30,594 nucleotides of DNA, taken from IMG/VR virus record IMGVR_UViG_3300027859_000057, positions 1 through 30,594 of that record. One strand, written 5' to 3'. The translations under genes were made by a program, and so were the position numbers. Each line of letters opens with the position of its first letter. Position 1 is the stretch's first letter. Below the pieces are notes generated by a model. It was not told the origin of the DNA. It saw only the letters and a list, made by a program, of their open reading frames with translations, and did no database searches. This DNA is from a virus. This document shows, one piece after another, positions 22,798-28,664 of this stretch.

Positions 22798-23216
22798 CTT
22801 TTAAATTTTCTGTAAATGGACTTGAGGCAGCACCACAGGGAAGTAAAAAGTATGTCGGTAAGGGTCGAATGATAGAAGTGAGTAAAAGGGTAAAACCATG
22901 GCGAGAATTAGTTAAAAGGGAAGCTAGTAAAATAAATCAACCACCAATAAAGGGTGCTTGTTCTGTTGAGGCCACTTTTAGATTTAAGCGGCCGAAAGCT
23001 CATTATTACTCAAATGGCAGTCTCCGTACAGGGTCTCCTTTAAATTTGACTATAAAAAGGAATGATATAGACAAGCTTGTAAGGTCTAGTTTAGACGCTT
23101 TAAGCGGAATTACTTTTAATGATGATAGTCAAGTAACATTTTTAACGGCAAAAAAAAGATATTGTTTAGAAGGAGAACCAGTAGGAGCAGATATTTTTGT
23201 TAAGTCACTTGAATAA
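22791..23216 (+). CDS. rusA: RusA-family Holliday junction resolvase
   Basis: 141 residues, the usual RusA length. The N-terminal strand SFKFSVNGLEAAPQGSKKY matches the family opening (G-x-P-x-x-Q-G/R). The catalytic acidic residues occur as KRNDIDKLVRSSLDAL (about residues 89-104) and FNDDSQV (about 109-115), the D-x-D-K...D...D-D-x-Q signature. RusA cuts four-way DNA junctions during recombination or before packaging. It is the first rightward gene; its ATG overlaps the initiator-like gene's start, so it needs a promoter lying inside that gene or must be read by a transcript that begins there. Confidence 0.92.
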   Translation: MTSFKFSVNGLEAAPQGSKKYVGKGRMIEVSKRVKPWRELVKREASKINQPPIKGACSVEATFRFKRPKAHYYSNGSLRTGSPLNLTIKRNDIDKLVRSSLDALSGITFNDDSQVTFLTAKKRYCLEGEPVGADIFVKSLE

Positions 23217-23217
23217 A

Positions 23218-23309
23218 AATCAGGGGATAGATCAGTCAACCTCTTTGTAACCGCCCTGCCATTACAGCTTTCAGCCCTCGTGTTGCAATGGGCATCAGGC
23301 TCCCTGATT
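23218..23309 (+). ncRNA. Candidate structured RNA, possibly C4-type antisense RNA
   Basis: This 92-base stretch is about 51% G+C, far above its surroundings, and has no coding gene. It is closed by a perfect 8-base inverted repeat, AATCAGGG (23218-23225) with CCCTGATT (23302-23309). Inside, TGCCATT (23257-23263) pairs with AATGGGCA (23287-23294, one bulge), and GCT-TTC-AGC forms a small hairpin (23267-23275). A local hairpin ATCAGG/CCTGAT (23294-23308) competes with the outer stem, giving two exclusive folds. The order CCGCC, GCCATTACAGC, TTTCAGCCC, GGGCATCAGGCTCC resembles my memory of C4/CI antisense RNAs of phages P1, P7 and P4; I cannot verify it here. The strand is uncertain: read leftward, the element ends in a T-run (CCCTGATTTTT). 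Confidence 0.45.
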
Positions 23310-23328
23310 ACTTTAATAATACACAATA

Positions 23329-23361
23329 AACAAAAAAAAGACCCTTTGTACAGGGTAGTTT
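23329..23361 (-). terminator. Intrinsic terminator, mainly leftward
   Basis: A 5-base-pair hairpin ACCCT-TTGTAC-AGGGT (23341-23356) is flanked on its left by a run of eight A's. On the minus strand it therefore reads as hairpin then TCTTTTTTTTG, a good rho-independent terminator for the leftward DUF3085-like gene. Rightward it is followed by AGTTTTAT, a weaker T-tract that could also stop RusA transcripts. Confidence 0.75.
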
Positions 23362-23446
23362 TATAGAAAGGCGGTAAGGTGGTTTTTTAAAGAAAGATTA
23401 CTTACGCTTTAATGATAACAATAGTACCTAGTCAACCTTAAGCTAG

Positions 23447-23830
23447 TTATTTTTTTACACCTGTAGCAGTTACAGTAATGTATTTGTCTGTAAGTTTTAC
23501 CTTAAGGTCGCCACCATTAATAAGAACATCAATGGCTTTATCACTAGCTGGTATAAACTCTGCAAAATCGTCGGGTGAAACATATCTTGCTTTTTCCCAT
23601 ACATCTTTACAAGTATTAGGGTTGTAACCTTTAGCATAGATTACCCAGTTATTGTTGCCACTTCTAGTGTTAAAAGCGTTCATTAGATAAATACCATCAT
23701 CTTTAACTAAATAAAAGCCTTTTTTCTCTGTGGTTTCTTTTATATAAGGTTGATTGAATACCTTATTGTTTTTAGTTAATTTTGCTAATTCAACAAGTGT
23801 TGGATTAGAACGAAATTTTAAAGTTGCCAT
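23447..23830 (-). CDS. DUF3085-like protein
   Basis: 127 residues. The central part, KGFYLVKDDGIYLMNAFNTR, then VIYAKGYNPNT, VWEKARYVSPDDFAEFIPA, follows the pattern I associate with DUF3085 (F-Y-L-V-x-D-x-G-I-Y-L-M and V-Y-A-x-G, W-E-x-A-R, D-D-F-A-E), small proteins found on plasmids, integrative elements and phages. The function is unknown. It is the only leftward gene between the two rightward blocks, is transcribed from the divergent region 23831-23977 and ends before a strong terminator, so it is an independent unit. Lone units of this kind in phages are often regulators or host-takeover factors; that is inference. Confidence 0.65.
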   Translation of the reverse strand: MATLKFRSNPTLVELAKLTKNNKVFNQPYIKETTEKKGFYLVKDDGIYLMNAFNTRSGNNNWVIYAKGYNPNTCKDVWEKARYVSPDDFAEFIPASDKAIDVLINGGDLKVKLTDKYITVTATGVKK

Positions 23831-23977
23831 TTTTAGTTGTTTGAGGTTTCAGGGATCTCTCCCTATATATCAATTATAATATATAGTTCCCCAGTTACTA
23901 CCCTATAGTGTTCGGTATCTGAACTGGTGTATGCACTGTTATTTCTTTAGAATATCTGATACATATAAAAATAAACT
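23831..23977. promoter_or_regulatory. Divergent AT-rich promoter/operator region
   Basis: 147 bases between two divergent genes, without a coding frame. It contains a perfect TATAAT (23875-23880, plus strand; its complement strand also reads TATTATAA), AT-rich runs (ATATATAG), and inverted repeats. AGGGA-TCTC-TCCCT (23861-23874 region) lies 15-30 bases before the leftward ATG, and CCAGTT (23891-23896) pairs with AACTGG (23922-23927). I found no well-spaced -35 partner for either direction, so the promoter positions remain open. Possible operator dyads suggest regulation by a phage repressor. Confidence 0.5.
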
Positions 23978-24163
23978 ATGAATAAAGAACAAGCTCAGTA
24001 TGTAAATGAATTGCTGAATGACAGAAACAAATTACTTGAAGAAAGAAAACTTGATAAGGACTATGATATGGATAAAGAACTTAAAGAAGCCACAGAAAAT
24101 GAACTTTCAGTTATATACCAAGTACATAAGTCTATGGATTATATAGAAGAGGAAAGCATTTGA
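23978..24163 (+). CDS. Hypothetical acidic helical protein, 61 residues
   Basis: MNKEQAQYVNELLNDRNKLL opens a strongly helical, charged protein (about 40% Asp, Glu, Lys, Arg) likely to be coiled. It heads the first rightward early operon, and its stop codon overlaps the TTG start of the methylase-like gene (TTGA), so it may act as a translational leader. No family recognised. Confidence 0.6.
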   Translation: MNKEQAQYVNELLNDRNKLLEERKLDKDYDMDKELKEATENELSVIYQVHKSMDYIEEESI

Positions 24164-24786
24164 GAGTACTTGTTGCCTGTGAATATTCGGGTATTGTTAG
24201 AGATGCCTTTGCAGCAAAAGGGCATGATGCTTGGTCTTGCGATATTTTAGAAACAGAAGCCCTTGGAAATCATTTAAAAGGTGATGTACTGCAATTTTTA
24301 GACATGGGGTGGGATTTAATGGTGGCGCACCCACCCTGCACCCATCTGTCGGTATCAGGAGCAAGATGGTTTACAGAGGGTAAAAAACCAATGCACTTAA
24401 GAGAAAAAGCACTTGTATTTGTACAAAAACTTATGGATGCACCAATAGAAAGAATCTGTATTGAGAACCCTGTCTCTGTTATTTCTTCTCATATAAGAGA
24501 GGCAGATCAGCTAATAAATCCTTACCAGTTTGGCGATATGGAGTATAAAAGAACTTGTCTGTGGTTAAAAAATTTACCTAAATTAAAAGATACTGATAAT
24601 GTTCTAGAAGAGACAAAAAAGCTTCCAGAGAAAGAATCAAAAAGAATTTGGTGGCTTGGTAGCGGTAAGGGAAAAGAACGCAGCAAGTTTTATAAAGGTA
24701 TAGCAGAAGCCATGGCAGAACAGTGGGGGGATGAGAGTAAACTGCCCGAACCAGTAGAACAACTTAATATATTCAGCCTTCTGTAA
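24160..24786 (+). CDS. Compact DNA cytosine-methylase-like protein without target recognition domain
   Basis: 208 residues with a TTG start overlapping the preceding stop. Motif I-like VLVACEYSGIVRDAF (residues 3-17), the acidic DIL after strand 2, a motif IV-like AHPPCTHLSVSGARWF (PPC with Cys near residue 60) and ENP (near 108, in place of ENV) follow the order of C5-cytosine methylases. A conserved YQFGDMEYKRTCLWLKNLP stretch follows. The usual motif VIII-TRD-motif X part of a 300-400 residue enzyme is absent. This family is common in phages; its activity is not settled, and it may act on free nucleotides or with a partner. It differs from the full enzyme at 18759-19817, so the phage carries two methylase-like types. 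Confidence 0.75.
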   Translation: MRVLVACEYSGIVRDAFAAKGHDAWSCDILETEALGNHLKGDVLQFLDMGWDLMVAHPPCTHLSVSGARWFTEGKKPMHLREKALVFVQKLMDAPIERICIENPVSVISSHIREADQLINPYQFGDMEYKRTCLWLKNLPKLKDTDNVLEETKKLPEKESKRIWWLGSGKGKERSKFYKGIAEAMAEQWGDESKLPEPVEQLNIFSLL

Positions 24787-24814
24787 CACCAATGTAAAGA
24801 CCGAACATTGTCCA

Positions 24815-24843
24815 TGTACATACACTGACCATTAATTTAGTAT
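24815..24843 (+). promoter_or_regulatory. Possible promoter for the 24884 operon
   Basis: TGTACA (24815-24820) and TAGTAT (24838-24843) are spaced by exactly 17 bases; each matches four of six consensus positions. Transcription would start near 24850, immediately before the hairpin GGGCA-GAGA-TGC(T)CC (24853-24867). The match is weak alone but is supported by the same hairpin-at-the-5'-end arrangement at two other predicted promoters. The rest of 24787-24883 shows no gene. Confidence 0.4.
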
Positions 24844-24852
24844 TGATTTATA

Positions 24853-24877
24853 GGGCAGAGATGCTCCCAACCTCAAA
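24853..24877 (+). other. 5' leader hairpin followed by AACCT(C)AAAA
   Basis: GGGCAGAGATGCTCC folds with a GAGA loop and one bulged T, followed by CAACCTCAAAAGG before the ATG at 24884. A very similar leader (GGGCGAGAGCCT then CAACCTAAAA) lies before the gene at 26354. The two are compared in the findings. Confidence 0.4.
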
Positions 24878-24883
24878 AGGCTA

Positions 24884-25258
24884 ATGACCGACCAAACACT
24901 AGAAGTTCTTACACAAGAACAATTAGTTTACAAACAAACAAGACTTTACCAAGACAAGCTAAACCAGCTTATATATGAAGAAGGTGGCGAAAGAGACTTT
25001 CTTATCCTTGAAGGTAGAAAGTATTTAAAGATAACCCATAACGAAGGTGCTTTTGCTTTTGTTGATAGGGAAACTGGTGATGTATTTAAACCAGCAAGTT
25101 GGAGAAAGCCAGCCAAAGGTGTTAGATATAACCTTTTACACGAAGGTAGTACAAAAGCTTTATTTTCAGCCCTTGATCTTTATGGTGGTCATCTTTATTT
25201 ACAAGATGCTGTTGCAGCACACATTAAAGTTGGTTCTGACATCAAAGAGGTAGTCTAA
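24884..25258 (+). CDS. Conserved phage protein with GDVFKPASWRKPAKGVRYNL motif
   Basis: 124 residues. The central strand-turn part YLKITHNEGAFAFVDRETGD is followed by VFKPASWRKPAKGVRYNL and, near the end, LDLYGGHLYLQ. The 'Gly-Asp-Val/Ile-x-Lys-Pro-Ala-Ser-Trp-x-x-Pro-Ala' string is a mark of a small phage family known from cyanophages and many other phages; function unknown. The C-terminus overlaps the next start by one base. An AAAGG sequence lies close upstream of the ATG. Confidence 0.65.
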   Translation: MTDQTLEVLTQEQLVYKQTRLYQDKLNQLIYEEGGERDFLILEGRKYLKITHNEGAFAFVDRETGDVFKPASWRKPAKGVRYNLLHEGSTKALFSALDLYGGHLYLQDAVAAHIKVGSDIKEVV

Positions 25259-25458
25259 TGGCTACCTTTTCTCTTTCTATTAACTTGGATAACTCTATGT
25301 TTGCAGATGATGCAGCACCAGAGATAAGTCGAATCCTAAAAGATTTATCAGAGTTTACCAAAGAAGCAACCATTACAGAAGATGTATTACCAATAGAAAA
25401 ACCACTTAAAGACCTTAACGGTAACAAAGTTGGTTATCTGCATATTAAAAATGACTAA
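25258..25458 (+). CDS. Hypothetical acidic protein, 66 residues
   Basis: Starts MATFSLSINLDNSMFADDAA and ends with a strand LNGNKVGYLHIKND. It is acidic, and the last part has the form of a beta hairpin. The ATG shares its A with the stop codon of the upstream gene, and the last bases overlap the next gene's start by eight bases. The pattern is common in small early phage proteins, but no function is visible. Confidence 0.6.
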   Translation: MATFSLSINLDNSMFADDAAPEISRILKDLSEFTKEATITEDVLPIEKPLKDLNGNKVGYLHIKND

Positions 25459-25594
25459 GAAAGAACTTGACGAAGCAATAAGTAGGTTAAATGATCGGTA
25501 CTTGTTCGACAACATGACCAATGAGTTATACCTACAGCTTCGTAAAACTATTGAAACAACTTATTTAAAATCAATCTACAAAAAAGAACAATGA
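25451..25594 (+). CDS. Small hypothetical helical protein, 47 residues
   Basis: The frame MTKKELDEAISRLNDRYLFD, then NMTNELYLQLRKTIETTYLK, then a Lys-rich end. It overlaps the upstream gene by eight bases and the downstream DUF2958 gene by an ATGA junction. Amphipathic helices with Leu spacing indicate a small folded protein. No family recognised. Confidence 0.6.
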   Translation: MTKKELDEAISRLNDRYLFDNMTNELYLQLRKTIETTYLKSIYKKEQ

Positions 25595-25917
25595 AACTTT
25601 TAACAAAAGAAATTCTAAAACAACTTCCAAAGCTTTATAGCCAACCAGCACATGATGACCTATCACAAGAAATAGTCTTTTATGTAAAGCTATTCACACC
25701 CGACAGTAATTGGACTTGGTTTATTGCCGAGTATGACCCAGAGACAGAAATTGCTTGGGGTCTTGTAAAAGGTTTAGAACAAGAGTTTGGTTCTTTCTCT
25801 ATGAAAGAAATAAAAGAGATAAGAGGTCGTTTTGGTTTACCAGTAGAAAGAGACATTTGCTTTGACCCTATAAAAGAAAAGGAACTTTTACTAAAAATCT
25901 CAGAAGGGACTGATTAA
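25591..25917 (+). CDS. DUF2958 protein
   Basis: 108 residues that fit DUF2958 along the whole length. It opens LLTKEILKQLPKLYSQ, followed by YVKLFTPDSNWTWFIAEYDP (the F-T-P-x-S-x-W-T-W box), GLVKGLEQEFGSFSMKEIKEIRG, and GLPVERDICFDP. This small domain is widespread on plasmids, integrative elements and phages; its biochemical role is unknown. It lies within the early operon, coupled to both neighbours by overlaps (ATGA before, TAATG after). Confidence 0.85.
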   Translation: MKLLTKEILKQLPKLYSQPAHDDLSQEIVFYVKLFTPDSNWTWFIAEYDPETEIAWGLVKGLEQEFGSFSMKEIKEIRGRFGLPVERDICFDPIKEKELLLKISEGTD

Positions 25918-26261
25918 TGGAAGAATTAGATAGCCTTCCTTTATTTAAACCAACCCACAAGAAAAGTAAACTTGCCCAGCAATGGGACGAATGTAAAGAG
26001 AAACAACCAGACCTTTTACCAAAGCTTGCCGAGATTGCTCGCAAGCTACAAGGTCGAGGTTATAGCCAATATAGTATAAGTGGCTTGTTTCATATCCTTA
26101 GATGGGAAACAGATGAGACAACTGGGGATCTAGGTTTAAAAGTTAATAATAACCATCAACCATTTGCTGCTCGTGAACTTATGGAAATTTATCCCGAACT
26201 AAAAGGGTTCTTTAAAACAAGAGAACAAAAACCAAAAGGGGTCTGGGGACAACTTTATTAA
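25917..26261 (+). CDS. Conserved hypothetical protein, possible small DNA-binding fold
   Basis: 114 residues, beginning MEELDSLPLFKPTHKKSKLA. The recognisable part is RKLQGRGYSQYSISGLFHIL, then RWETDE, LGLKVNNNHQPFAARELM and YPELKGFFKTREQK. The 'YS...LF..LRWE......KVNN.....AR..M..YPEL.GFF..R' layout recurs in phage and mobile-element proteins. The helix-turn-helix-like spacing (GRGYSQYSISGLF) is suggestive but not proof of DNA binding. The start overlaps the DUF2958 stop as TAATG, and it is the last gene before the 92-base promoter region 26262-26353. Confidence 0.65.
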   Translation: MEELDSLPLFKPTHKKSKLAQQWDECKEKQPDLLPKLAEIARKLQGRGYSQYSISGLFHILRWETDETTGDLGLKVNNNHQPFAARELMEIYPELKGFFKTREQKPKGVWGQLY

Positions 26262-26290
26262 CCTCATCAACAAACCGTACATGGTAGGGG

Positions 26291-26319
26291 TAGACATTGG
26301 GGAAACCCTAGACTATAAT
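26291..26319 (+). promoter_or_regulatory. Strong sigma70-like promoter of the recombination operon
   Basis: TAGACA (26291-26296; five of six to TTGACA) is followed by exactly 17 bases and a perfect TATAAT (26314-26319). The spacer contains GGG-GAAA-CCC, a short dyad that could be an operator. Transcription would begin near 26326 and read 26354 through 29801. This is the best consensus promoter in the window. Confidence 0.75.
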
Positions 26320-26325
26320 TGAAGT

Positions 26326-26351
26326 AAGGGCGAGAGCCTACAACCTAAAAA
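26326..26351 (+). other. 5' leader hairpin of the recombination operon
   Basis: Directly at the predicted transcript start is GGGC-GAGA-GCCT, a short stem with a GNRA-type GAGA loop, followed by ACAACCTAAAAACA and the ATG at 26354. It resembles the leader at 24853-24877. It could protect the mRNA 5' end or control translation. Confidence 0.4.
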
Positions 26352-26353
26352 CA

Positions 26354-26530
26354 ATGATTCAACTACAACAAGAGATAGACCAAGTAAAGTCTAAACTCCA
26401 AGAAGCCCAGAATGGTTACGCTTATTGCTGCGCTACTGGTGACTTTTCTCAACTCAGTAGAAACAAAAGAAATGTTTCTAAGTACACAAAGCAACTATCT
26501 GCTTTATTAAGACAAAGGGCAAACGCATGA
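26354..26530 (+). CDS. Small helical protein, 58 residues, unknown
   Basis: The frame MIQLQQEIDQVKSKLQEAQN continues through GYAYCCATGDFSQLSRNKRN to a basic helix ending LLRQRANA. An N-terminal coiled coil, a central Cys-Cys and a basic C-terminus are visible. It is the first gene after the strongest promoter, so it should be abundantly expressed early. It overlaps the next gene by ATGA. No family recognised. Confidence 0.65.
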   Translation: MIQLQQEIDQVKSKLQEAQNGYAYCCATGDFSQLSRNKRNVSKYTKQLSALLRQRANA

Positions 26531-26661
26531 GACACTTTTTCCTTTACTTAGTAGTAGGTGGTTTATTTTATACCACACTTAATACTTCACTAGCAGACAT
26601 GACCAAAGCAGATTGTCGTGCTGGTATCGAAGCGGCTTGCATAGAGGTAGCAAAATGGTAA
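26527..26661 (+). CDS. Small secreted protein with signal peptide and two cysteines
   Basis: A 44-residue protein. MRH is followed by a hydrophobic core FFLYLVVGGLFY and a signal-peptidase-type end TSLA before DMTKADC, so cleavage after residue ~23 is expected. The mature part would be only about 21 residues, DMTKADCRAGIEAACIEVAK plus Trp, with two Cys (residues 30 and 39) able to form a disulfide in the periplasm. It is coupled to both neighbours by overlaps. A secreted micro-protein in an early operon may alter the host envelope or exclude other phages; this is inference. Confidence 0.6.
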   Translation: MRHFFLYLVVGGLFYTTLNTSLADMTKADCRAGIEAACIEVAKW

Positions 26662-26948
26662 GAGACCTTAAGAAAATTCTTGAAACTTTAGAAGTTCATG
26701 AAGCAACGCAAGAACGAATTAAAACAATTCAACTAGCAGAAAACGCTAGTATGCAAGATACTCTGAAAGCTTTATCTGTTCTTACAGAATCAGTCCAAGG
26801 TATAGCAGTTGGTTCTAAGGGTAGTATTGAATGTCTTAATGACAAGATCAATATTATCAAAGACTTTGTTATCAAACAGGCCGAAGAAGCAACAAGCCTT
26901 AAGCTTCGCATTATTAACATAGAGGACAAACTCAATGGCAACATTTAA
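26655..26948 (+). CDS. Coiled-coil protein, 97 residues
   Basis: From the ATG at 26655 (seven-base overlap with the secreted protein gene): MVRDLKKILETLEVHEATQE, then long amphipathic helices with regularly spaced Leu, Ile and Val, ending RIINIEDKLNGNI. No catalytic motif is visible, and the whole protein is likely a coiled coil. It overlaps the exonuclease start by 14 bases, so it could be a partner or regulator of the recombination proteins. A longer start at 26613 lies within the preceding gene and is less likely. Confidence 0.65.
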   Translation: MVRDLKKILETLEVHEATQERIKTIQLAENASMQDTLKALSVLTESVQGIAVGSKGSIECLNDKINIIKDFVIKQAEEATSLKLRIINIEDKLNGNI

Positions 26949-27747
26949 ACAAACTAGACTAAAGCACTATGTACACCCAGAGGTTTACCATGCTGATCCT
27001 GCCTATAGTGCTTCTGATCTGAAGCTTATAACCAGCACTTGCCCACAAGTCTTTTATCAAAGTAAATACGAAAAGCAAAAAATAGAACACGAACCAGCAC
27101 TAAAAAAAGCTTTTAGAGTTGGTGAGCTATGCCACGCATTTACCTTAGAACCAGACAGAGCAAAGACATCCTATGGTGTTTGTCTTAGCAGAGCAACAAA
27201 AGCTGGCAAAGCACAAGCAGAAGAAATGGCTGCAAAAGGTATAGAACCTATATCAAATACAGAATACGAACTAGCATCTAGTGTTGCTAATGCTGTACAT
27301 AAACACCCTCTTGCCAAACAACTTCTTTCTAAAGGTTTTGCTGAACAAAGCTTTTGGAAAGATGACAAAGAAACAGGGCTGTCTTGTAAAGCAAGATGCG
27401 ACTTTATTAATGGCGATACTATTATCGACCTAAAAACAACTGGCGAGGGTAACAGCAACCCAGACAAGTTTATAAGGTCAGTTGCTAACTACCTTTACCA
27501 TCTGCAGGCTGCTCATTACTTAGAAGTAATAGGTGCAAAGCGATTTGTATTTATAGCAGTTGAAAAAGTCTTTCCTCATGCCATAAGCATTACAGAGTTA
27601 GACGAAGATGCACTTGCCGAAGGCAGATGGCTAAGACAAGAAGCACTTAAAAAGATTAGTCAATGCCATACAGATTCTTATTGGCAGGGCTACTCAGAAG
27701 AGATCCACAAACTCAGCTTACCAAGTTGGGCATACAAACAAACCTAA
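26935..27747 (+). CDS. RecE-like PD-(D/E)XK exonuclease
   Basis: 270 residues. The N-terminal YHADPAYSASDLKLI and FRVGELCHAFTLEPDR match the RecE/exonuclease VIII family (DUF3799-type). The catalytic PD-(D/E)XK core is GLSCKARCDFIN then DTIIDLKTT (about residues 146-167; acidic residue, then D-x-K), followed by the YLYHLQAAHYLEV helix (Q-x-x-x-Y box). It should digest one strand of double-stranded ends 5' to 3', giving 3' single-strand tails for the ERF protein encoded next (four-base gap). The pair forms a Red-like recombination module used for replication restart or genome circularisation. Confidence 0.9.
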   Translation: MATFKQTRLKHYVHPEVYHADPAYSASDLKLITSTCPQVFYQSKYEKQKIEHEPALKKAFRVGELCHAFTLEPDRAKTSYGVCLSRATKAGKAQAEEMAAKGIEPISNTEYELASSVANAVHKHPLAKQLLSKGFAEQSFWKDDKETGLSCKARCDFINGDTIIDLKTTGEGNSNPDKFIRSVANYLYHLQAAHYLEVIGAKRFVFIAVEKVFPHAISITELDEDALAEGRWLRQEALKKISQCHTDSYWQGYSEEIHKLSLPSWAYKQT

Positions 27748-27751
27748 AACA

Positions 27752-28432
27752 ATGACAGAAACAAACCCAAACGCTGCGGTTGCAGCAGCTTTACAAAAAG
27801 CACAAGCAGAATTTCCAACAATGGGTAAGACCAAACAAGTTGGTGTAGGTTCTTTTGGTTACAGCTATTTACCTTTGGAGCAAATGCTTTCTTTGGTTAC
27901 ACCTGTTCTTCTTAAGAATGATCTTTGTATTTCTCAAGGCTTTGGCTGTAGTTCTACAGGCGAAACACTTATAGTTACAAGACTTATTCATAAAGGTGGT
28001 GGCATGATTAAAAGCGAACTGCCAATATTTTTATCAGAAAAAGATATGGCTAATCCTAAGAAAAACCAAACTCATATATGGGGTGGTGCAGTTACATACC
28101 AAAGAAGATACAGCATTAAGTTGATCTTAGGTCTTGAAACAGATATGGATTTTAATATGGAAGAAGAAGAAAAAGTGCAAGAAAAAAATATAAATAAAGG
28201 CGAAGTTATAGAAACATTACGAGAACAAGTACAAGCAAAGGTATCTAACCAACCAGATACCGAAGCAACTTTTGGTCTAGCCAAAAAAGCTATCGAAATT
28301 GCTTCTTCTGAAGATCAATTAACAGATCATAAAAAAAATATTGCAACTAGATTCGCACAGGGTAAACTAACCCAACAACAAAAAATCGAACTAGACAGAG
28401 CAATTATTTCAAAACAAATGAAACTTAAATGA
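27752..28432 (+). CDS. erf: ERF-family single-strand annealing protein
   Basis: 226 residues. The N-terminal AAVAAALQKAQAEFPTMGK, then GSFGYSYLPLEQMLSLVTPVL is the ERF opening. The core ...THIWGGAVTYQRRYSIKLIL followed by GLETDMDFN (about residues 108-135) matches the conserved 'ERF' glycine/tyrosine/arginine box. The C-terminal third is charged and variable (EEEEKVQEKN), and it ends with a helix and Lys tail. ERF proteins anneal complementary single strands during phage recombination and circularisation. It works with the exonuclease encoded directly upstream. The end overlaps the next gene as ATGA. Confidence 0.9.
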   Translation: MTETNPNAAVAAALQKAQAEFPTMGKTKQVGVGSFGYSYLPLEQMLSLVTPVLLKNDLCISQGFGCSSTGETLIVTRLIHKGGGMIKSELPIFLSEKDMANPKKNQTHIWGGAVTYQRRYSIKLILGLETDMDFNMEEEEKVQEKNINKGEVIETLREQVQAKVSNQPDTEATFGLAKKAIEIASSEDQLTDHKKNIATRFAQGKLTQQQKIELDRAIISKQMKLK

Positions 28433-28662
28433 TTGACCAACCTTTTTTATCAACCAAAGACCTCGCAGAAAGATATGGTATTACACAAAGAACCATCAAA
28501 AAATGGCGAACTAATACCAGAAGAGGTAAAGCAGAAGGTCCAGAGTGGTACAACGTATCACGACAGGCTACTGCTATGGGGCAACCTCTAATAAGATATG
28601 CCCTTCCCCATGTTCTTGCATGGGAAGAAACAAATTCAATTACACCTCTAAAATCTTTTTAA
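28429..28662 (+). CDS. Small helix-turn-helix protein (MerR/excisionase-like)
   Basis: 77 residues. Residues 5-35 make a MerR/Xis-type helix-turn-helix: FLSTKDLAERYGITQRTIKK, then WRTNTRRG. A wing-like part with WYNVSRQATAMGQPLIRYAL follows, ending in a loop to the C-terminus. With no integrase in the window an excisionase role cannot be supported; early transcription control or recruitment of the recombination complex is as likely. The family is common in phage recombination cassettes. It overlaps the ERF stop as ATGA. Confidence 0.72.
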   Translation: MIDQPFLSTKDLAERYGITQRTIKKWRTNTRRGKAEGPEWYNVSRQATAMGQPLIRYALPHVLAWEETNSITPLKSF

Positions 28663-28664
28663 TT

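Noticed and set aside
23218-23309. tRNA or phage attachment site in the GC-rich element
   Set aside because: There is no TPsiC-like GTTCGA motif, no anticodon-arm arrangement and no CCA-type acceptor end; no integrase is present.
23129-23326. A leftward frame of 65 residues over the RusA end and the GC-rich element (contains HCNTRAESCNGR)
   Set aside because: It runs antisense through RusA, and the part with distinctive sequence lies within the proposed structured RNA; I judge the conserved look to be due to the RNA, not to a protein.
28545-28664. N-terminal extension of the SSB-tailed protein
   Set aside because: It overlaps the HTH gene in another frame; the ATG at 28665, two bases after the HTH stop, fits operon spacing and the beta-rich start.
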